Shown here one piece after another: positions 44,748 to 54,055 of a DNA stretch of 64,000 nucleotides. Positions within the stretch are counted from its first letter, which is position 1. The number at the start of each line of letters is the position of its first letter. The position numbers and the translations under genes are program-made. Under the pieces are notes generated by a model. The model was not told the origin of the DNA. It did not search any database and saw nothing but the letters and a program-made list of their open reading frames with translations. Origin of the DNA: Romboutsia maritimum (GTDB lineage Bacteria > Bacillota > Clostridia > Peptostreptococcales > Peptostreptococcaceae); the NCBI RefSeq assembly GCF_002251085.2, contig NZ_NOJZ02000001.1, positions 392,454 through 456,453 on the forward strand, written 5' to 3'.

Positions 44748-45860
44748 CTATCTATCATTTATTTGCTTTTTTTTGCCTAGCTTACATAAAGCATAAGCTA
44801 TAAAAATAAATGTTATATTTGTACCTAAATCTAGGATTATACTTTCTGCAAAAGCATAAGCTAAAATACAAAGTATTAATGTAATCTCAGCTTTTTTACC
44901 TTCTTTACATAATTGATAAATAGCATAGCTATATAGTAGTATTATAAGTAAAAATACTATTATCCCACTATTATATAAAGTTAATATATATCCACTATCT
45001 AAAGGTAATCTCGGTGTAAATACAATATCTCTTATATTGTCATTATATCCAATAAGATTTAAACCATATTCTTTATTCACCAAATATCTATACCAATATA
45101 GAGGTCTATGTGACAACCATCTATTTAATTTATCACTATTGTAGAATCCATACGCTACTATAAGACTCAAACTAGCTAATAATCCTGGAATTAAAGTGAA
45201 GAACCATTTAAATGTTTTTTTTCTAACATCTATTTTTTCTAATGCAAATGCTAAAATCATAGCTCCTGCTATAGTTAAAAATCCTGTTCTTGTATTAGTT
45301 TGAGAATATACCACTATAGGGAATAGTATTAATAATCCAATATCTTTCTTTTTTAAATCATCAAATTTAAGATATAAATATGATACCCATATTGTAAAGA
45401 ATGATATAAATGCTCCATTAGGATTTCCAAAACCAAAATCATTTCTATCATGTACAAATTCTGTTGGCTTAATATTAAATACATTTAAAGTAAGATATAT
45501 CACGAAAAATATTATATTCGTTATGATATATGTTTTTATAATCTTTTTCATATCCAGGTTAACTAAAGCTAATGCTAATATATAAGCATATATTATAGAC
45601 TTATTTTTAGTTAAAACAAACTGAATTCCTAGCAAACCTAATATTAATAAATGAAAAACATTATATTTTTTTATATCATTAACTATTAAGATTAAAGCAA
45701 ACACTCCTGATAAAGCCATCAATATTTTAGCTACCGGAATACTTGTACCTATAAATAACATATTAGAATAATACTTTGCTACTATTAAAAATACTAAAAT
45801 CGAACCAATCACATTTACTTTATCTTTATCTAGTAATTGTTTTTTATTAAGTATGTTCAC
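44748..45860 (-). CDS. Wzy-like polysaccharide polymerase
   Basis: 370 residues with about ten membrane helices and one larger external loop after mid-protein (LNRWLSHRPLYWYRYLVNKEYGLNLIGYND), the layout of O-antigen-ligase/Wzy polymerases. It starts at GTG (45860) after GAAGGTG. It would join lipid-linked repeat units on the outer face of the membrane. Sequence of such proteins is poorly conserved, so the call rests on topology and the surrounding transferase genes. Confidence 0.75.
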   Translation of the reverse strand: MNILNKKQLLDKDKVNVIGSILVFLIVAKYYSNMLFIGTSIPVAKILMALSGVFALILIVNDIKKYNVFHLLILGLLGIQFVLTKNKSIIYAYILALALVNLDMKKIIKTYIITNIIFFVIYLTLNVFNIKPTEFVHDRNDFGFGNPNGAFISFFTIWVSYLYLKFDDLKKKDIGLLILFPIVVYSQTNTRTGFLTIAGAMILAFALEKIDVRKKTFKWFFTLIPGLLASLSLIVAYGFYNSDKLNRWLSHRPLYWYRYLVNKEYGLNLIGYNDNIRDIVFTPRLPLDSGYILTLYNSGIIVFLLIILLYSYAIYQLCKEGKKAEITLILCILAYAFAESIILDLGTNITFIFIAYALCKLGKKKQINDR

Positions 45861-45885
45861 TAGTTCACCTTCTTTCCCTAGAAAT

Positions 45886-47088
45886 CTATGCTTTTTTTAT
45901 AACTTCAAATATTCTTTGACAGTTTTTGTCGTCTCTAACAGTAAAACTATCCTCTATTCTTTTTTCATAAATAGGTTCTATTTTAAAGTCTTCTTTTGCA
46001 TATTTTTCTATTAAACTTACTAACTTTTCTTCTGATGATATTACCTGTCCAAAACCATCTTTCTTAAAGTCTAAATAACCACTTTTATAATGCTTTAACT
46101 CATCAAAGCAGTAATGTATTATAGGCTTTTTCATGTATGCAAAATCAAAGAATACACTTGAATAATCCGTTATTAATAATTTTGAATCCATAAGCAATTG
46201 TTGAACATCATATTTATCTTTGTTAGCTATAATTATATTTTGATTATTTACATCAAAGTATTTTATATACTGTTGTATTTCATAATGAGGATAAAATACC
46301 AACTTGTACTCATATTTTTTCAAAATAGATTCTAGTTCTTTATTATTTAACAAAGATTTAAATCTTTTATAATAGTCCGATTCTAAAAATACATTATCAT
46401 CTACTATCTTACTCTTTACATATGAAGGATTTGTTATATCCTTTCTCCATGTAGGCATAAGTAGTATTTGTTTTTTAGGTATATTCTTATGTAAATTATC
46501 GAATCTAGCCAAACCAGTTTGCACTACTTCATCATTAAAAAATCCATAATTTTGTGTATTAGCTATAGAGTTATATTCATCTTTTGTACTAGTTATAAAT
46601 TTATCTATTCTACTAGCTTTTTTGTTTAATATATCACTTAAATCATTATATATAACTCCATGCTGTAAAAATATATACTTTTTCTTGTCTTTTCTGTCTA
46701 AAATCATTTTATATAACTTATAACTCCAAGGCTCTACAAATCCTATATGAGTAGAAATGACTTTCTTAGATAAAATAAAAGCAATTTTATGTTCAAAACT
46801 ATTATACTCTATAATATTTGATAAATCTCTTACTTTCTTATAATCTTTTTCATATTGTTTGTCTATAATATAATGTACGTTTATCTTCGGATGATTTTCT
46901 CTTATATACTTAAACATCCAATATCCATTATCTTTAGCTTCAGTTCCTCTTTCACATATTAGCCATATATCTTTATATTTTTCTTTATTTTTATAAAATA
47001 TAGAGACTCCTTTAAAAATAACCATTTCTATAGCTTGATAACCTAGTCTAGTCACTTTCTTTATTATATTTGCAACTTTCTGTGACAT
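45886..47088 (-). CDS. CDP-glycerol glycerophosphotransferase family protein (TagF-like)
   Basis: 400 residues. The C-terminal half has the TagF/TagB pattern: LLMPTWRKDI, YKLVFYPHYE, and LLITDYSSVFFDFAYMKKPIIHYCFDE. The N-terminus is basic and hydrophobic, for membrane association. These enzymes add glycerol-phosphate (or ribitol-phosphate) to a lipid-linked acceptor, so the polymer is probably phosphodiester-containing, like a teichoic acid. No CDP-glycerol-forming tagD gene is in the window. It lies in the middle of the glycosyltransferase operon. Confidence 0.87.
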   Translation of the reverse strand: MSQKVANIIKKVTRLGYQAIEMVIFKGVSIFYKNKEKYKDIWLICERGTEAKDNGYWMFKYIRENHPKINVHYIIDKQYEKDYKKVRDLSNIIEYNSFEHKIAFILSKKVISTHIGFVEPWSYKLYKMILDRKDKKKYIFLQHGVIYNDLSDILNKKASRIDKFITSTKDEYNSIANTQNYGFFNDEVVQTGLARFDNLHKNIPKKQILLMPTWRKDITNPSYVKSKIVDDNVFLESDYYKRFKSLLNNKELESILKKYEYKLVFYPHYEIQQYIKYFDVNNQNIIIANKDKYDVQQLLMDSKLLITDYSSVFFDFAYMKKPIIHYCFDELKHYKSGYLDFKKDGFGQVISSEEKLVSLIEKYAKEDFKIEPIYEKRIEDSFTVRDDKNCQRIFEVIKKA

Positions 47089-47107
47089 TTTACTTACTCC
47101 TAAATTT

Positions 47108-47899
47108 TTATAATTTAAATTTAAAGTATTCCTTAATACCTTTAAGGTAAAGTTTTATAACATTATCTACCTTACTAAATTTCTTTGCTGCAAATGCAGT
47201 GTACATTATTAATCCTTTATATCTACCAAACAATCTTTTAAATAATGCTGCTTTTGCAACAAATGATTTATCATCTAAGTAGTCATTTTCCCTAACTTCA
47301 TGATATGCTAATATTTTTGGATAATAATCAAACTTATATCCTAAATTTTTCAAATCCATAAGATATATGTTTTCTTCTCCTGAATTATATCTTCCTCCAA
47401 CTCCAAATCTTTCATCAAATCCAATAGTATAATCTTTTACTTTAGACGTATTTATATATATATCGATAGAAGCTTGCTTCAATACTCTCATCTTTGGAAA
47501 GTCATAAATTGCCTCTTTTGGATATTCTTTAGCATATATTTTTCTGTCTAAATCATAGTATTGAAAGCAAGCTATATCACTATCATGTTGTTTAAAAAAG
47601 TTATTAACAAATTCTAAGCTATCATTTTCATACCAACAGTCATCATCTGATAATGTATAAATATCTCCATTTATATGCTTTAGCCCTATGTTTCTTGCAA
47701 TAGATAAACCTATTGTATCTGATACTATATGAGTATATTTAAAATCAAATTTACTTAAGCAATTTTTTACTATATCATGATTTCCTTGAGACACAACTAT
47801 TACTTCAAAATCTTTATAAGTCTGATTTTCTAAACTTTCAAATAATCTAATTAATTCTTTTTCTCTTCGCCCTAATGTGGGTAATAATAAACTAATCAT
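47108..47899 (-). CDS. GT2-family glycosyltransferase
   Basis: 263 residues, GT-A fold with SLLLPTLGRREKELIRLFESLENQTYKD, IVVSQGN and the acidic YTLSDDDCWYEND metal motif. The C-terminal domain has FGVGGRYNSGEENIYLMDL, where the usual acceptor/base region E(D/E) occurs. It differs clearly from the other two GT2 enzymes of the operon. Spacing to the neighbours is 17-19 bases, with an RBS at each start. Confidence 0.87.
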   Translation of the reverse strand: MISLLLPTLGRREKELIRLFESLENQTYKDFEVIVVSQGNHDIVKNCLSKFDFKYTHIVSDTIGLSIARNIGLKHINGDIYTLSDDDCWYENDSLEFVNNFFKQHDSDIACFQYYDLDRKIYAKEYPKEAIYDFPKMRVLKQASIDIYINTSKVKDYTIGFDERFGVGGRYNSGEENIYLMDLKNLGYKFDYYPKILAYHEVRENDYLDDKSFVAKAALFKRLFGRYKGLIMYTAFAAKKFSKVDNVIKLYLKGIKEYFKFKL

Positions 47900-47916
47900 G
47901 TCTTTTCATCCTTTAA

Positions 47917-48696
47917 TTACTTTCTTTTTAAAAAGTGCTTATTTATGTTCTTTATAGCATAATTACTAAAATAAAAAATTGCTTTTGGTAACGGAATTTC
48001 TTCTACATTTTTTAGTATATTCCATGTCCACATAGCTGATTTTATTTTATTTCCTGATAAAGAAGTTGATCTTTTTCTATAAAGTGCTAACACTTTATTT
48101 AACCCATACGCATTATGACCTTGTTTTAAAATAGATAGCCATGTTGCATAATCTTCATGGTGAATTTTAGGCATATAAATATTAGGTATTTTTTGTCTAT
48201 CAATAATTACTGATAAACATCCAATAGTATTTTGTTTTAGTAAATCTTTGTAAGTTACAACTTCTTCTACTCCAACAGTTTTACCTAATTTATTCCCATT
48301 TTCATCCATAAACTCATAGCCAGTACATGTAAACCCATAATTATCTTTTTTCATAAAATTAATTTGTTCATCTAACTTTGTAGATAGCCAAATATCATCA
48401 CTATCTAAAAAAGCTATATATTGACCAGTTGCTTTTTCAATACCTCTATTTCTCGCGTTTGCAACACCTACATTATCATCTAAAAGCACTGATTTAATTC
48501 TTTCATCTAATTCTTGATACTCTCTTATCATTTGCCTAGATGAATCTTTTGAAGCATCATCTACTAATATAATCTCTATATTCTTGTATGTTTGTTTTAG
48601 AATACTATCAACAGTATCCTTTAAATAAGCTTCTGCATTATGAACAGGTACTATTACAGAAACTAAACTGGGTATAAACCCTAAATTATAGTTCAT
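47917..48696 (-). CDS. GT2-family glycosyltransferase
   Basis: 259 residues: LVSVIVPVHNAEAYLKDTVDSILKQTY, ILVDDASKDSS and the DXD-type FLDSDDIW. By eye it aligns along its length with the enzyme at 43909-44661 (FTCTGYEFMDENGNK, VIDRQKI, IKSAMWTWNILKNVE), so they are paralogues. It is the first glycosyltransferase after the initiating sugar-phosphate transferase, and a hairpin lies in between. Confidence 0.87.
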   Translation of the reverse strand: MNYNLGFIPSLVSVIVPVHNAEAYLKDTVDSILKQTYKNIEIILVDDASKDSSRQMIREYQELDERIKSVLLDDNVGVANARNRGIEKATGQYIAFLDSDDIWLSTKLDEQINFMKKDNYGFTCTGYEFMDENGNKLGKTVGVEEVVTYKDLLKQNTIGCLSVIIDRQKIPNIYMPKIHHEDYATWLSILKQGHNAYGLNKVLALYRKRSTSLSGNKIKSAMWTWNILKNVEEIPLPKAIFYFSNYAIKNINKHFLKRK

Positions 48697-48740
48697 AACT
48701 GACTTCCTCCCTAAGAAGTTATAATTTTTTAGAGAAAAAA

Positions 48741-48775
48741 AACAATATACTCAAATAGAACTTGAATACATTGTT
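48741..48775 (-). terminator. Hairpin between sugar-phosphate transferase and first GT2
   Basis: AACAATATACTCAAA (48741-48755) pairs imperfectly with CTTGAATACATTGTT (48761-48775), with an eight-T run on the minus strand. It is probably a partial terminator that sets the level of the downstream polymer genes. Confidence 0.6.
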
Positions 48776-48785
48776 TTAAACTTAA

Positions 48786-49448
48786 TTACCTTGCACCTTC
48801 TCCTGTGAAAACAACTTTAACAGTTTTGAGCAATATATTCATATCCATGAGAAAACTCCTATGCTCTATATAATAAATATCTGCTTTCAGTTTTTCCTCA
48901 GGAGTAATATCATAACCACCATTTACTTGTGCCCACCCTGTTAAACCTGGCTTTATAGCTAATCTGTTTATAAATCCAGGTATCTCTTGATTGAACTGTT
49001 CAGTAAATGAAGGTCTTTCAGGTCTAGGCCCTATTATACTCATATCTCCCTTTAATATATTAAATAATTGTGGAATTTCATCGACTCTAGTTTTTCTAAT
49101 AAATTTTCCAACTTTTGTTATTCTAGGATCTTCTTTTTGTGCCCATTGTGCTCCAAATTTTTCTGCGTCAGTTCTCATCGATCTTAGTTTATATATATAA
49201 AACTTTTTACCGCTTTTTCCTAGTCTTTCTTGTTTATAGGTTATTGGTCCATTATCTTCTATTTTAATAAGAATTCCAAATATAACTATTAAAGGTAATC
49301 CTACTATAAGTCCAATCAAGGACCCAACTATATCTAGTATTCTTTGATACATGTCAAAAATAGCATTTCCTTTAACGATACTATAATCAACGTCTGCTGC
49401 ATATTGTGGGTAGTTTATTTCACAACCTTCACTAGTATATCCAGACAT
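48786..49448 (-). CDS. Initiating undecaprenyl-phosphate sugar-phosphate transferase
   Basis: About 220 residues. I use the ATG at 49448 because GGAGG lies before it. It is the single-domain bacterial sugar transferase type: one hydrophobic membrane segment (ILDIVGSLIGLIVGLPLIVIF, about 38-58), then the cytoplasmic catalytic part with YKQERLGKSGKKFYIYKLRSM, the DEIPQLFNILKGDMSIIGPRPERP core and GLTGWAQVNG. It places the first sugar phosphate on undecaprenyl phosphate, starting the polymer unit. First gene of the large polymer operon and driven by a good promoter. Confidence 0.93.
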   Translation of the reverse strand: MSGYTSEGCEINYPQYAADVDYSIVKGNAIFDMYQRILDIVGSLIGLIVGLPLIVIFGILIKIEDNGPITYKQERLGKSGKKFYIYKLRSMRTDAEKFGAQWAQKEDPRITKVGKFIRKTRVDEIPQLFNILKGDMSIIGPRPERPSFTEQFNQEIPGFINRLAIKPGLTGWAQVNGGYDITPEEKLKADIYYIEHRSFLMDMNILLKTVKVVFTGEGAR

Positions 49449-49505
49449 AATTACCTCCATATCAGCATATAAATTTTATAATAATATAGTTTAACTTATT
49501 TTTAT

Positions 49506-49534
49506 ATTATACTCAATAATTCTAATATTATCAA
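49506..49534 (-). promoter_or_regulatory. Promoter of the wall-polymer operon
   Basis: TTGATA (49529-49534) and TATAAT (49506-49511), spacer 17, minus strand, upstream of the initiating transferase. Confidence 0.72.
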
Positions 49535-49548
49535 TACAGTAAATGTCG

Positions 49549-50613
49549 TTATAAGTAGATAACTCTTTTTAATGTTATTAATGCTAATACTATAATTAAA
49601 ATTGTTACTATTATTCTAATAGTCTCTTTTGTTATAAGCTTTGGTCTAGTTAACTTAAATCCAACTTCATTTATTTTTTTTATATTATTTTCTTTCATAA
49701 ATTTAAATTGATTATCATTAACATTTTCTAACTCAGATAATAAAATTGGTTTATTTTGTTTTGCTGCAACAACGCTTAAAGATAAAGTATCTACAAAATC
49801 AGCATTACTATATATTCCACCCTTTGTATAGTACACTTCATTTACATTATTTAAATTGTAGAATTGTTTTATAATAGCTAAATTTGTTTCAAATCTATTC
49901 TTATCAGTAACTCTTAATGGATTTGGCATTGCTTTTTTAAAAGATGGTGTAATTTGATCTTCATTTCCTATAATGTAAGTATTTTCAATTTTGTTATCTT
50001 TTGCAAATTGAATCATTTCCATTTTATCACTTTTGTTCATCATTACTATAGGTATATGATTTTTGGCTGCCGCTGATGCTAATGAAACACCATCTGGTAC
50101 ACCATGTTGAATATTAACTACTGCTACATCTCTTTTATTTGTAATTCCATATACTTTTTTTGCAAGAAGTAAAGATGTTTCAAACCCATCTTTTCCTCCT
50201 ATTCTCTCTATACCTATACGTGATTTAGTTAATTGTATCTCAACTTTTTTTGATATAGATTTTTTACCACCAATTATATAAACCTTTTCTACGCCTAATT
50301 TCTTTAACTGACTTTTTATAGTTTTATTTAAATCGCTAGATTCTATAAAAAACATTGGCATATTTTTTTCATGAGCAAATGATGTTGCACTTATACCATC
50401 TGTTATTGAACTCGTACTTATTAATATAGCTTCTTTAGACCTTTTCCACTCTAAATTACTTATATCAACTATCGTCTTATATCTGTCTTCTCCTATTATT
50501 TGCTTTCTATCATAATCTTTAAGATAACTTTTATCTAAATAAAATTTAGTCCCAAAAAAAGCTACTATAAAAATTAAACATAAAGATAATAATATTTTTG
50601 TTTTTTTACTCAT
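49549..50613 (-). CDS. Membrane-tethered CWB2 protein
   Basis: 354 residues. An N-terminal helix (KILLSLCLIFIVAFFGTKFYL), three CWB2 modules filling about 40-325 (GEDRYKTIVDISNLEW, GGKDGFETSLLLAKK, TDKNRFETNLAIIKQFY), and a C-terminal helix (IRIIVTILIIVLALITLKRVIYL). No enzymatic domain is present. CWB2 normally fixes secreted proteins to the anionic wall polymer; here the module would be held at the membrane surface between two membrane segments, where the polymer is made. It is 14 bases downstream of the cwp6-type gene and directly upstream of the polymer operon. Confidence 0.82.
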   Translation of the reverse strand: MSKKTKILLSLCLIFIVAFFGTKFYLDKSYLKDYDRKQIIGEDRYKTIVDISNLEWKRSKEAILISTSSITDGISATSFAHEKNMPMFFIESSDLNKTIKSQLKKLGVEKVYIIGGKKSISKKVEIQLTKSRIGIERIGGKDGFETSLLLAKKVYGITNKRDVAVVNIQHGVPDGVSLASAAAKNHIPIVMMNKSDKMEMIQFAKDNKIENTYIIGNEDQITPSFKKAMPNPLRVTDKNRFETNLAIIKQFYNLNNVNEVYYTKGGIYSNADFVDTLSLSVVAAKQNKPILLSELENVNDNQFKFMKENNIKKINEVGFKLTRPKLITKETIRIIVTILIIVLALITLKRVIYL

Positions 50614-50627
50614 ATTTTATCTCCTGA

Positions 50628-52622
50628 CTACTTTAAGCTTGATTCTATACCTTTTCCTATTTGATTCCCTAAAGTTTTTACTTTTTCAGAAGTATTTAAA
50701 AGTCCCATATCATATGCATTATCTATAAATGCACATTCAACAAGTATTGCTGGTGCATTCGTATTTCTAAGAACAGATAAATAATCGGTAGTTCCATCTT
50801 CAAGAGTTTTCGTCTTAATATTCCTATTAGCGAACGCAAATTCTTCTAAAATACTATTTAAAACATTTGTAGCAGCCGTTTTACTTGGTCCACCATTTCT
50901 ATCTCTATAATTATAATAAACTTCAGTTCCTTTAGCTGTTTGATTATATGAGTTATAATGAATACTTGTAAATAAATCCGGTCCTATAGAGTTTGATATA
51001 TTAGATCTTTGAAGTAATGTTAATGTAGTATCTTGCTCTCTTGTAAGAACAACATTTATTCCTTTAGATCTTAAATATTCACTTGTTGCTAAAGTTGTAT
51101 TTAAAGTATAATTTTTTTCTTGTAAATCTCCATATACTGCTCCTGAATCTGCTCCACCATGACCTGCATCTAATACTACTGTTTTATCTCCAGTATTATG
51201 CTCTGATAATTTATTTGCTATTTCAGTAATTACACTATCATTTATTCCTCCACCAACTTGATATACTGTATTTGCTGTCTTAGATGTTAAATTATCTTCA
51301 TGATATGCAGATACATAAGTTCTTGGATTTAAAAGTATTGGTGAATTAAACTTAGCTGCTAAAGGTCCTGCTGCTAATGCATCCACTAATACATCTGATT
51401 TTGCTACTAAAACTGCTTCTAATTCTTCATTTGTATAAAATCTCTTCATTACATTCGCATTAGTTTCATGTCTATCTTTCCCTGATACTCTATTATTATA
51501 TATGCTATTTTGTGGGTCATTTTCATGCTTAGGTGTTATATCTGCCATCCTATGTATGATAGTAGTGTCTATAACATCCATTCCACCTATAAAATAAGCA
51601 GTTTGTAAATTTTGATCCTTTAACCAATTATACGTATTTTGTGGTATTTCTGTTTTTTCACTTAAAATAATAGGTTGTTTTTGTTCTCCTGCTTTTGCTG
51701 CAATAGTAAGAGCATCAACCTCTCCTTTATATCCATTTGATATATATATCTTTTCTATATTATGGTCTTTGTCTATTTCTTGAGCTATTTTCAATGAAGT
51801 TTCAAATCTAGTCTCACCAGATATACGATTTATCGTGCTACCAGTCGTCGTTTGTAAGTCATTTAATACTTTATCTGAAACTACACTTGTTCCTCCTATT
51901 ATTGTAACTTCCTGTGGATTTAAACGTTTTAATTCATCTTGTACAATTTGTGGTACAGAATCTTTATTACAAAGTAATATAGGCGCATTATATGTTGTTG
52001 CTAGTGGAGTTGCCGTAATTCCGTCTGCTATTGCATCTCCATTAACTAATATTACTTTATTTGCTCCATCTTGCCAGCCTTCTTGGCTTATTTTTACAGC
52101 TGTATCAAATCTTGTATCTCCTACAAGTTTCTTTATTGGCGCTGCTGTTTTTGACATATACGTAGCGATACTTCTCTCATTAGTTATTATATACTCTTGT
52201 GTTATTTTATAATCGTTTAAATTTAATCCTATTTTTTCTAAGTCATTAGTTGTCAAAGTTTGTGGACTTGTAGAATTATTTATTATTATACTTTCAACTT
52301 CCCACACATTTAAATATTCTGGATCTTTGTTGAAGTTTATTGTTCCTTCATACGAATTGCTTTTACTGTTATATTTTAGATCTGTACTTAGAATCATATC
52401 ATAGCACTTATAATTTAATGTTATACTATCTGCATCTTGCTTTTCTTTAAAGCTTATACTTATTTTAGATTTATCACCTAATATTACACTTCTTTTTTCT
52501 AATTCTATATTAATGCCTGCATTATTTTTTGCAACATCGACATTAGATGCAAAGGCTACATTGGGTGCTATCATTGATAATGAGATTATTCCTGCCGTTA
52601 AAAATTTTGATGTTTTTTTCAT
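50628..52622 (-). CDS. cwp6: Cwp6-type wall protein: three CWB2 modules and Amidase_3
   Basis: 664 residues. Signal peptide 1-25 (ends NVAFA); an N-terminal beta-type region at about 30-150; three CWB2 modules at about 165-475 (GDTRFDTAVKISQEGW, GETRFETSLKIAQEID, GKDRHETNANVMKRFY); then Amidase_3 at about 483-664 with VVLDAGHGGADSGAV, LQEKNYTL, TSIHYNSYN and ILVECAFIDN holding the zinc ligands and catalytic Glu. Domain order and position next to the polymer locus match C. difficile Cwp6. It cleaves peptidoglycan and is held by the polymer encoded downstream. RBS AGGGGG precedes the ATG. Confidence 0.88.
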   Translation of the reverse strand: MKKTSKFLTAGIISLSMIAPNVAFASNVDVAKNNAGINIELEKRSVILGDKSKISISFKEKQDADSITLNYKCYDMILSTDLKYNSKSNSYEGTINFNKDPEYLNVWEVESIIINNSTSPQTLTTNDLEKIGLNLNDYKITQEYIITNERSIATYMSKTAAPIKKLVGDTRFDTAVKISQEGWQDGANKVILVNGDAIADGITATPLATTYNAPILLCNKDSVPQIVQDELKRLNPQEVTIIGGTSVVSDKVLNDLQTTTGSTINRISGETRFETSLKIAQEIDKDHNIEKIYISNGYKGEVDALTIAAKAGEQKQPIILSEKTEIPQNTYNWLKDQNLQTAYFIGGMDVIDTTIIHRMADITPKHENDPQNSIYNNRVSGKDRHETNANVMKRFYTNEELEAVLVAKSDVLVDALAAGPLAAKFNSPILLNPRTYVSAYHEDNLTSKTANTVYQVGGGINDSVITEIANKLSEHNTGDKTVVLDAGHGGADSGAVYGDLQEKNYTLNTTLATSEYLRSKGINVVLTREQDTTLTLLQRSNISNSIGPDLFTSIHYNSYNQTAKGTEVYYNYRDRNGGPSKTAATNVLNSILEEFAFANRNIKTKTLEDGTTDYLSVLRNTNAPAILVECAFIDNAYDMGLLNTSEKVKTLGNQIGKGIESSLK

Positions 52623-52725
52623 TATACATATTCCCCCTATTTTCTATAAATCATTATATATTATAGCATAATCTAGTGTAAAATAATATATAATTAGATA
52701 ATTTACAGGGGGTATGTATTGGCTT

Positions 52726-52808
52726 GAAATTAGTTAAATCATACTTGTACCCATGCGAGCTAAAAAACAGCTTTCAAATGGGTACTGCGCTATAATTCGA
52801 CTAATTTC
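52726..52808. repeat. Structured palindromic element, copy A
   Basis: Nested inverted repeats: GAAATTAGT/ACTAATTTC (52726-52734, 52800-52808), GTACCCAT/ATGGGTAC (52747-52754, 52778-52785) and AGCT/AGCT (52758-52761, 52769-52772). The core matches copy B at 63346 while flanking stem bases differ in a compensated way. It lies 27 bases past the stop of the lipoprotein at 52836. Confidence 0.75.
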
Positions 52809-52835
52809 TTGCTTCACTTTTCCACTCTCATATTT

Positions 52836-53207
52836 TTAGTTTTTGTTTATTAAATTTTGTATTTCTGTTTTTACTCCTTGATAAGATTTATTTTCTGATA
52901 GTTTATTTATAACTTCTTTTAAGCTTGTTAATACTTTATCTGTAAAACCACTTACTGAGCTTTTTACATCATCTATTTTGAACTCATTTATGGATTCTTT
53001 TACTGTATCTACTGAATTAGTTATTCCTAATTTTATTGGTTCTAATTTTTCTATATTTATTAAATCTATTGCTTTGTCTTTTACTTCTCCTATTATATCT
53101 TTCACTTCATTTATTGTTTTTCCTGCTTTATTATCTGATGCTTTGCTACATCCACTTAGCATTAGTATACATATAAAAGGTATTATCACTAATTTTTTAA
53201 TGTTCAT
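52836..53207 (-). CDS. Small lipoprotein, unknown
   Basis: 123 residues. Type II signal peptide with lipobox LSGC (Cys20). The rest is helical and Lys/Glu/Ser-rich, with heptad-like segments (INEVKDIIGEVKDKAIDLINIEK, VDTVKESINEFKIDDVKSSVSGF), likely a coiled coil on the outer membrane face. No family is recognised. It is downstream of the ABC importer genes (103-base gap) but composition and length give no transport role. A structured repeat follows the gene. Confidence 0.65.
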   Translation of the reverse strand: MNIKKLVIIPFICILMLSGCSKASDNKAGKTINEVKDIIGEVKDKAIDLINIEKLEPIKLGITNSVDTVKESINEFKIDDVKSSVSGFTDKVLTSLKEVINKLSENKSYQGVKTEIQNLINKN

Positions 53208-53310
53208 AATTCTCCCTCCATGTGTTTTGATGTATTAATCTTACGAAGATTATACCAAAAAATATGCCATAACGCGATAAGAAGATGATTAAATGTGATT
53301 TACTTTCCTT

Positions 53311-54054
53311 TTACGTTGTGATTATATGATCATTTAATATATCTACATCTATATCATATACTTTCTTTATATTTTTTTCTGTTAACACTTCTTTTGGTTT
53401 TCCTGTTGATATTACTGTTCCTTTTTCTAATAAAAGTATCTTATCTGAATATCTCATTGCCATATTTAAATCATGAACTACGATTATTACTATTTTTCCT
53501 TGATTTGCTAAGTTTTTTGCCATTTTCATTACTTCTATTTGATTCTTTATATCTAAAAAACTTATTGGTTCATCTAATAAATATATTTCTGTATCTTGAG
53601 CTAGTGCCCTGGCTATTAATACCTTTTGTTTTTGCCCTCCACTTAACTCACTATAGTTTTTATCTGCTAATTCTATTATGCCCATTTTTTCTAATATAGA
53701 TATTACTATATCTATGTCTGATTCTGTTATATTCCATTTTATATATGGCTTTCTTCCCATTATTATTAAATCCATTACTTTTCCTGAAAAGAAGTCATTT
53801 GTCATTTGTGGTACATAAGCTATGTTTTTTGCTATTTCTTCTTGCTTCATATTTAATAGACTTTTTTTACCTAGCTTTATCGTTCCATTTTGTGGCCTTA
53901 GTATTTTGTTTATACATTTTATAAAAGTTGTTTTTCCTGAACCATTTGGACCTATTATACTTACTACATTTCCTGGTTCTACTTCTAAACATACTTTATT
54001 TAGTATTTGTTTTGTTTTGTATTTAAAATCTATATTTTCTATTATTAAACTCAT
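53311..54054 (-). CDS. ABC importer ATPase, iron-siderophore/B12 type (FecE/BtuD)
   Basis: 247 residues. Walker A GPNGSGKTT (about 36-44), Q-loop YVPQ, signature LSGGQKQKV, Walker B IYLLDEP, and the H-loop VHDL. Closest in style to FecE/BtuD/FhuC. It powers uptake by the permease encoded 1 base upstream. Substrates of this family are iron chelates, haem, cobalamin or other corrinoids; the neighbouring chelatase genes favour a metal or tetrapyrrole, which is inference. Confidence 0.9.
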   Translation of the reverse strand: MSLIIENIDFKYKTKQILNKVCLEVEPGNVVSIIGPNGSGKTTFIKCINKILRPQNGTIKLGKKSLLNMKQEEIAKNIAYVPQMTNDFFSGKVMDLIIMGRKPYIKWNITESDIDIVISILEKMGIIELADKNYSELSGGQKQKVLIARALAQDTEIYLLDEPISFLDIKNQIEVMKMAKNLANQGKIVIIVVHDLNMAMRYSDKILLLEKGTVISTGKPKEVLTEKNIKKVYDIDVDILNDHIITT

Positions 54055-54055
54055 T

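Noticed and set aside
52751..52835. Small plus-strand reading frame starting in palindromic copy A
   Set aside because: No ribosome binding site, not matched in length or sequence by copy B, and it runs into the end of the lipoprotein gene.
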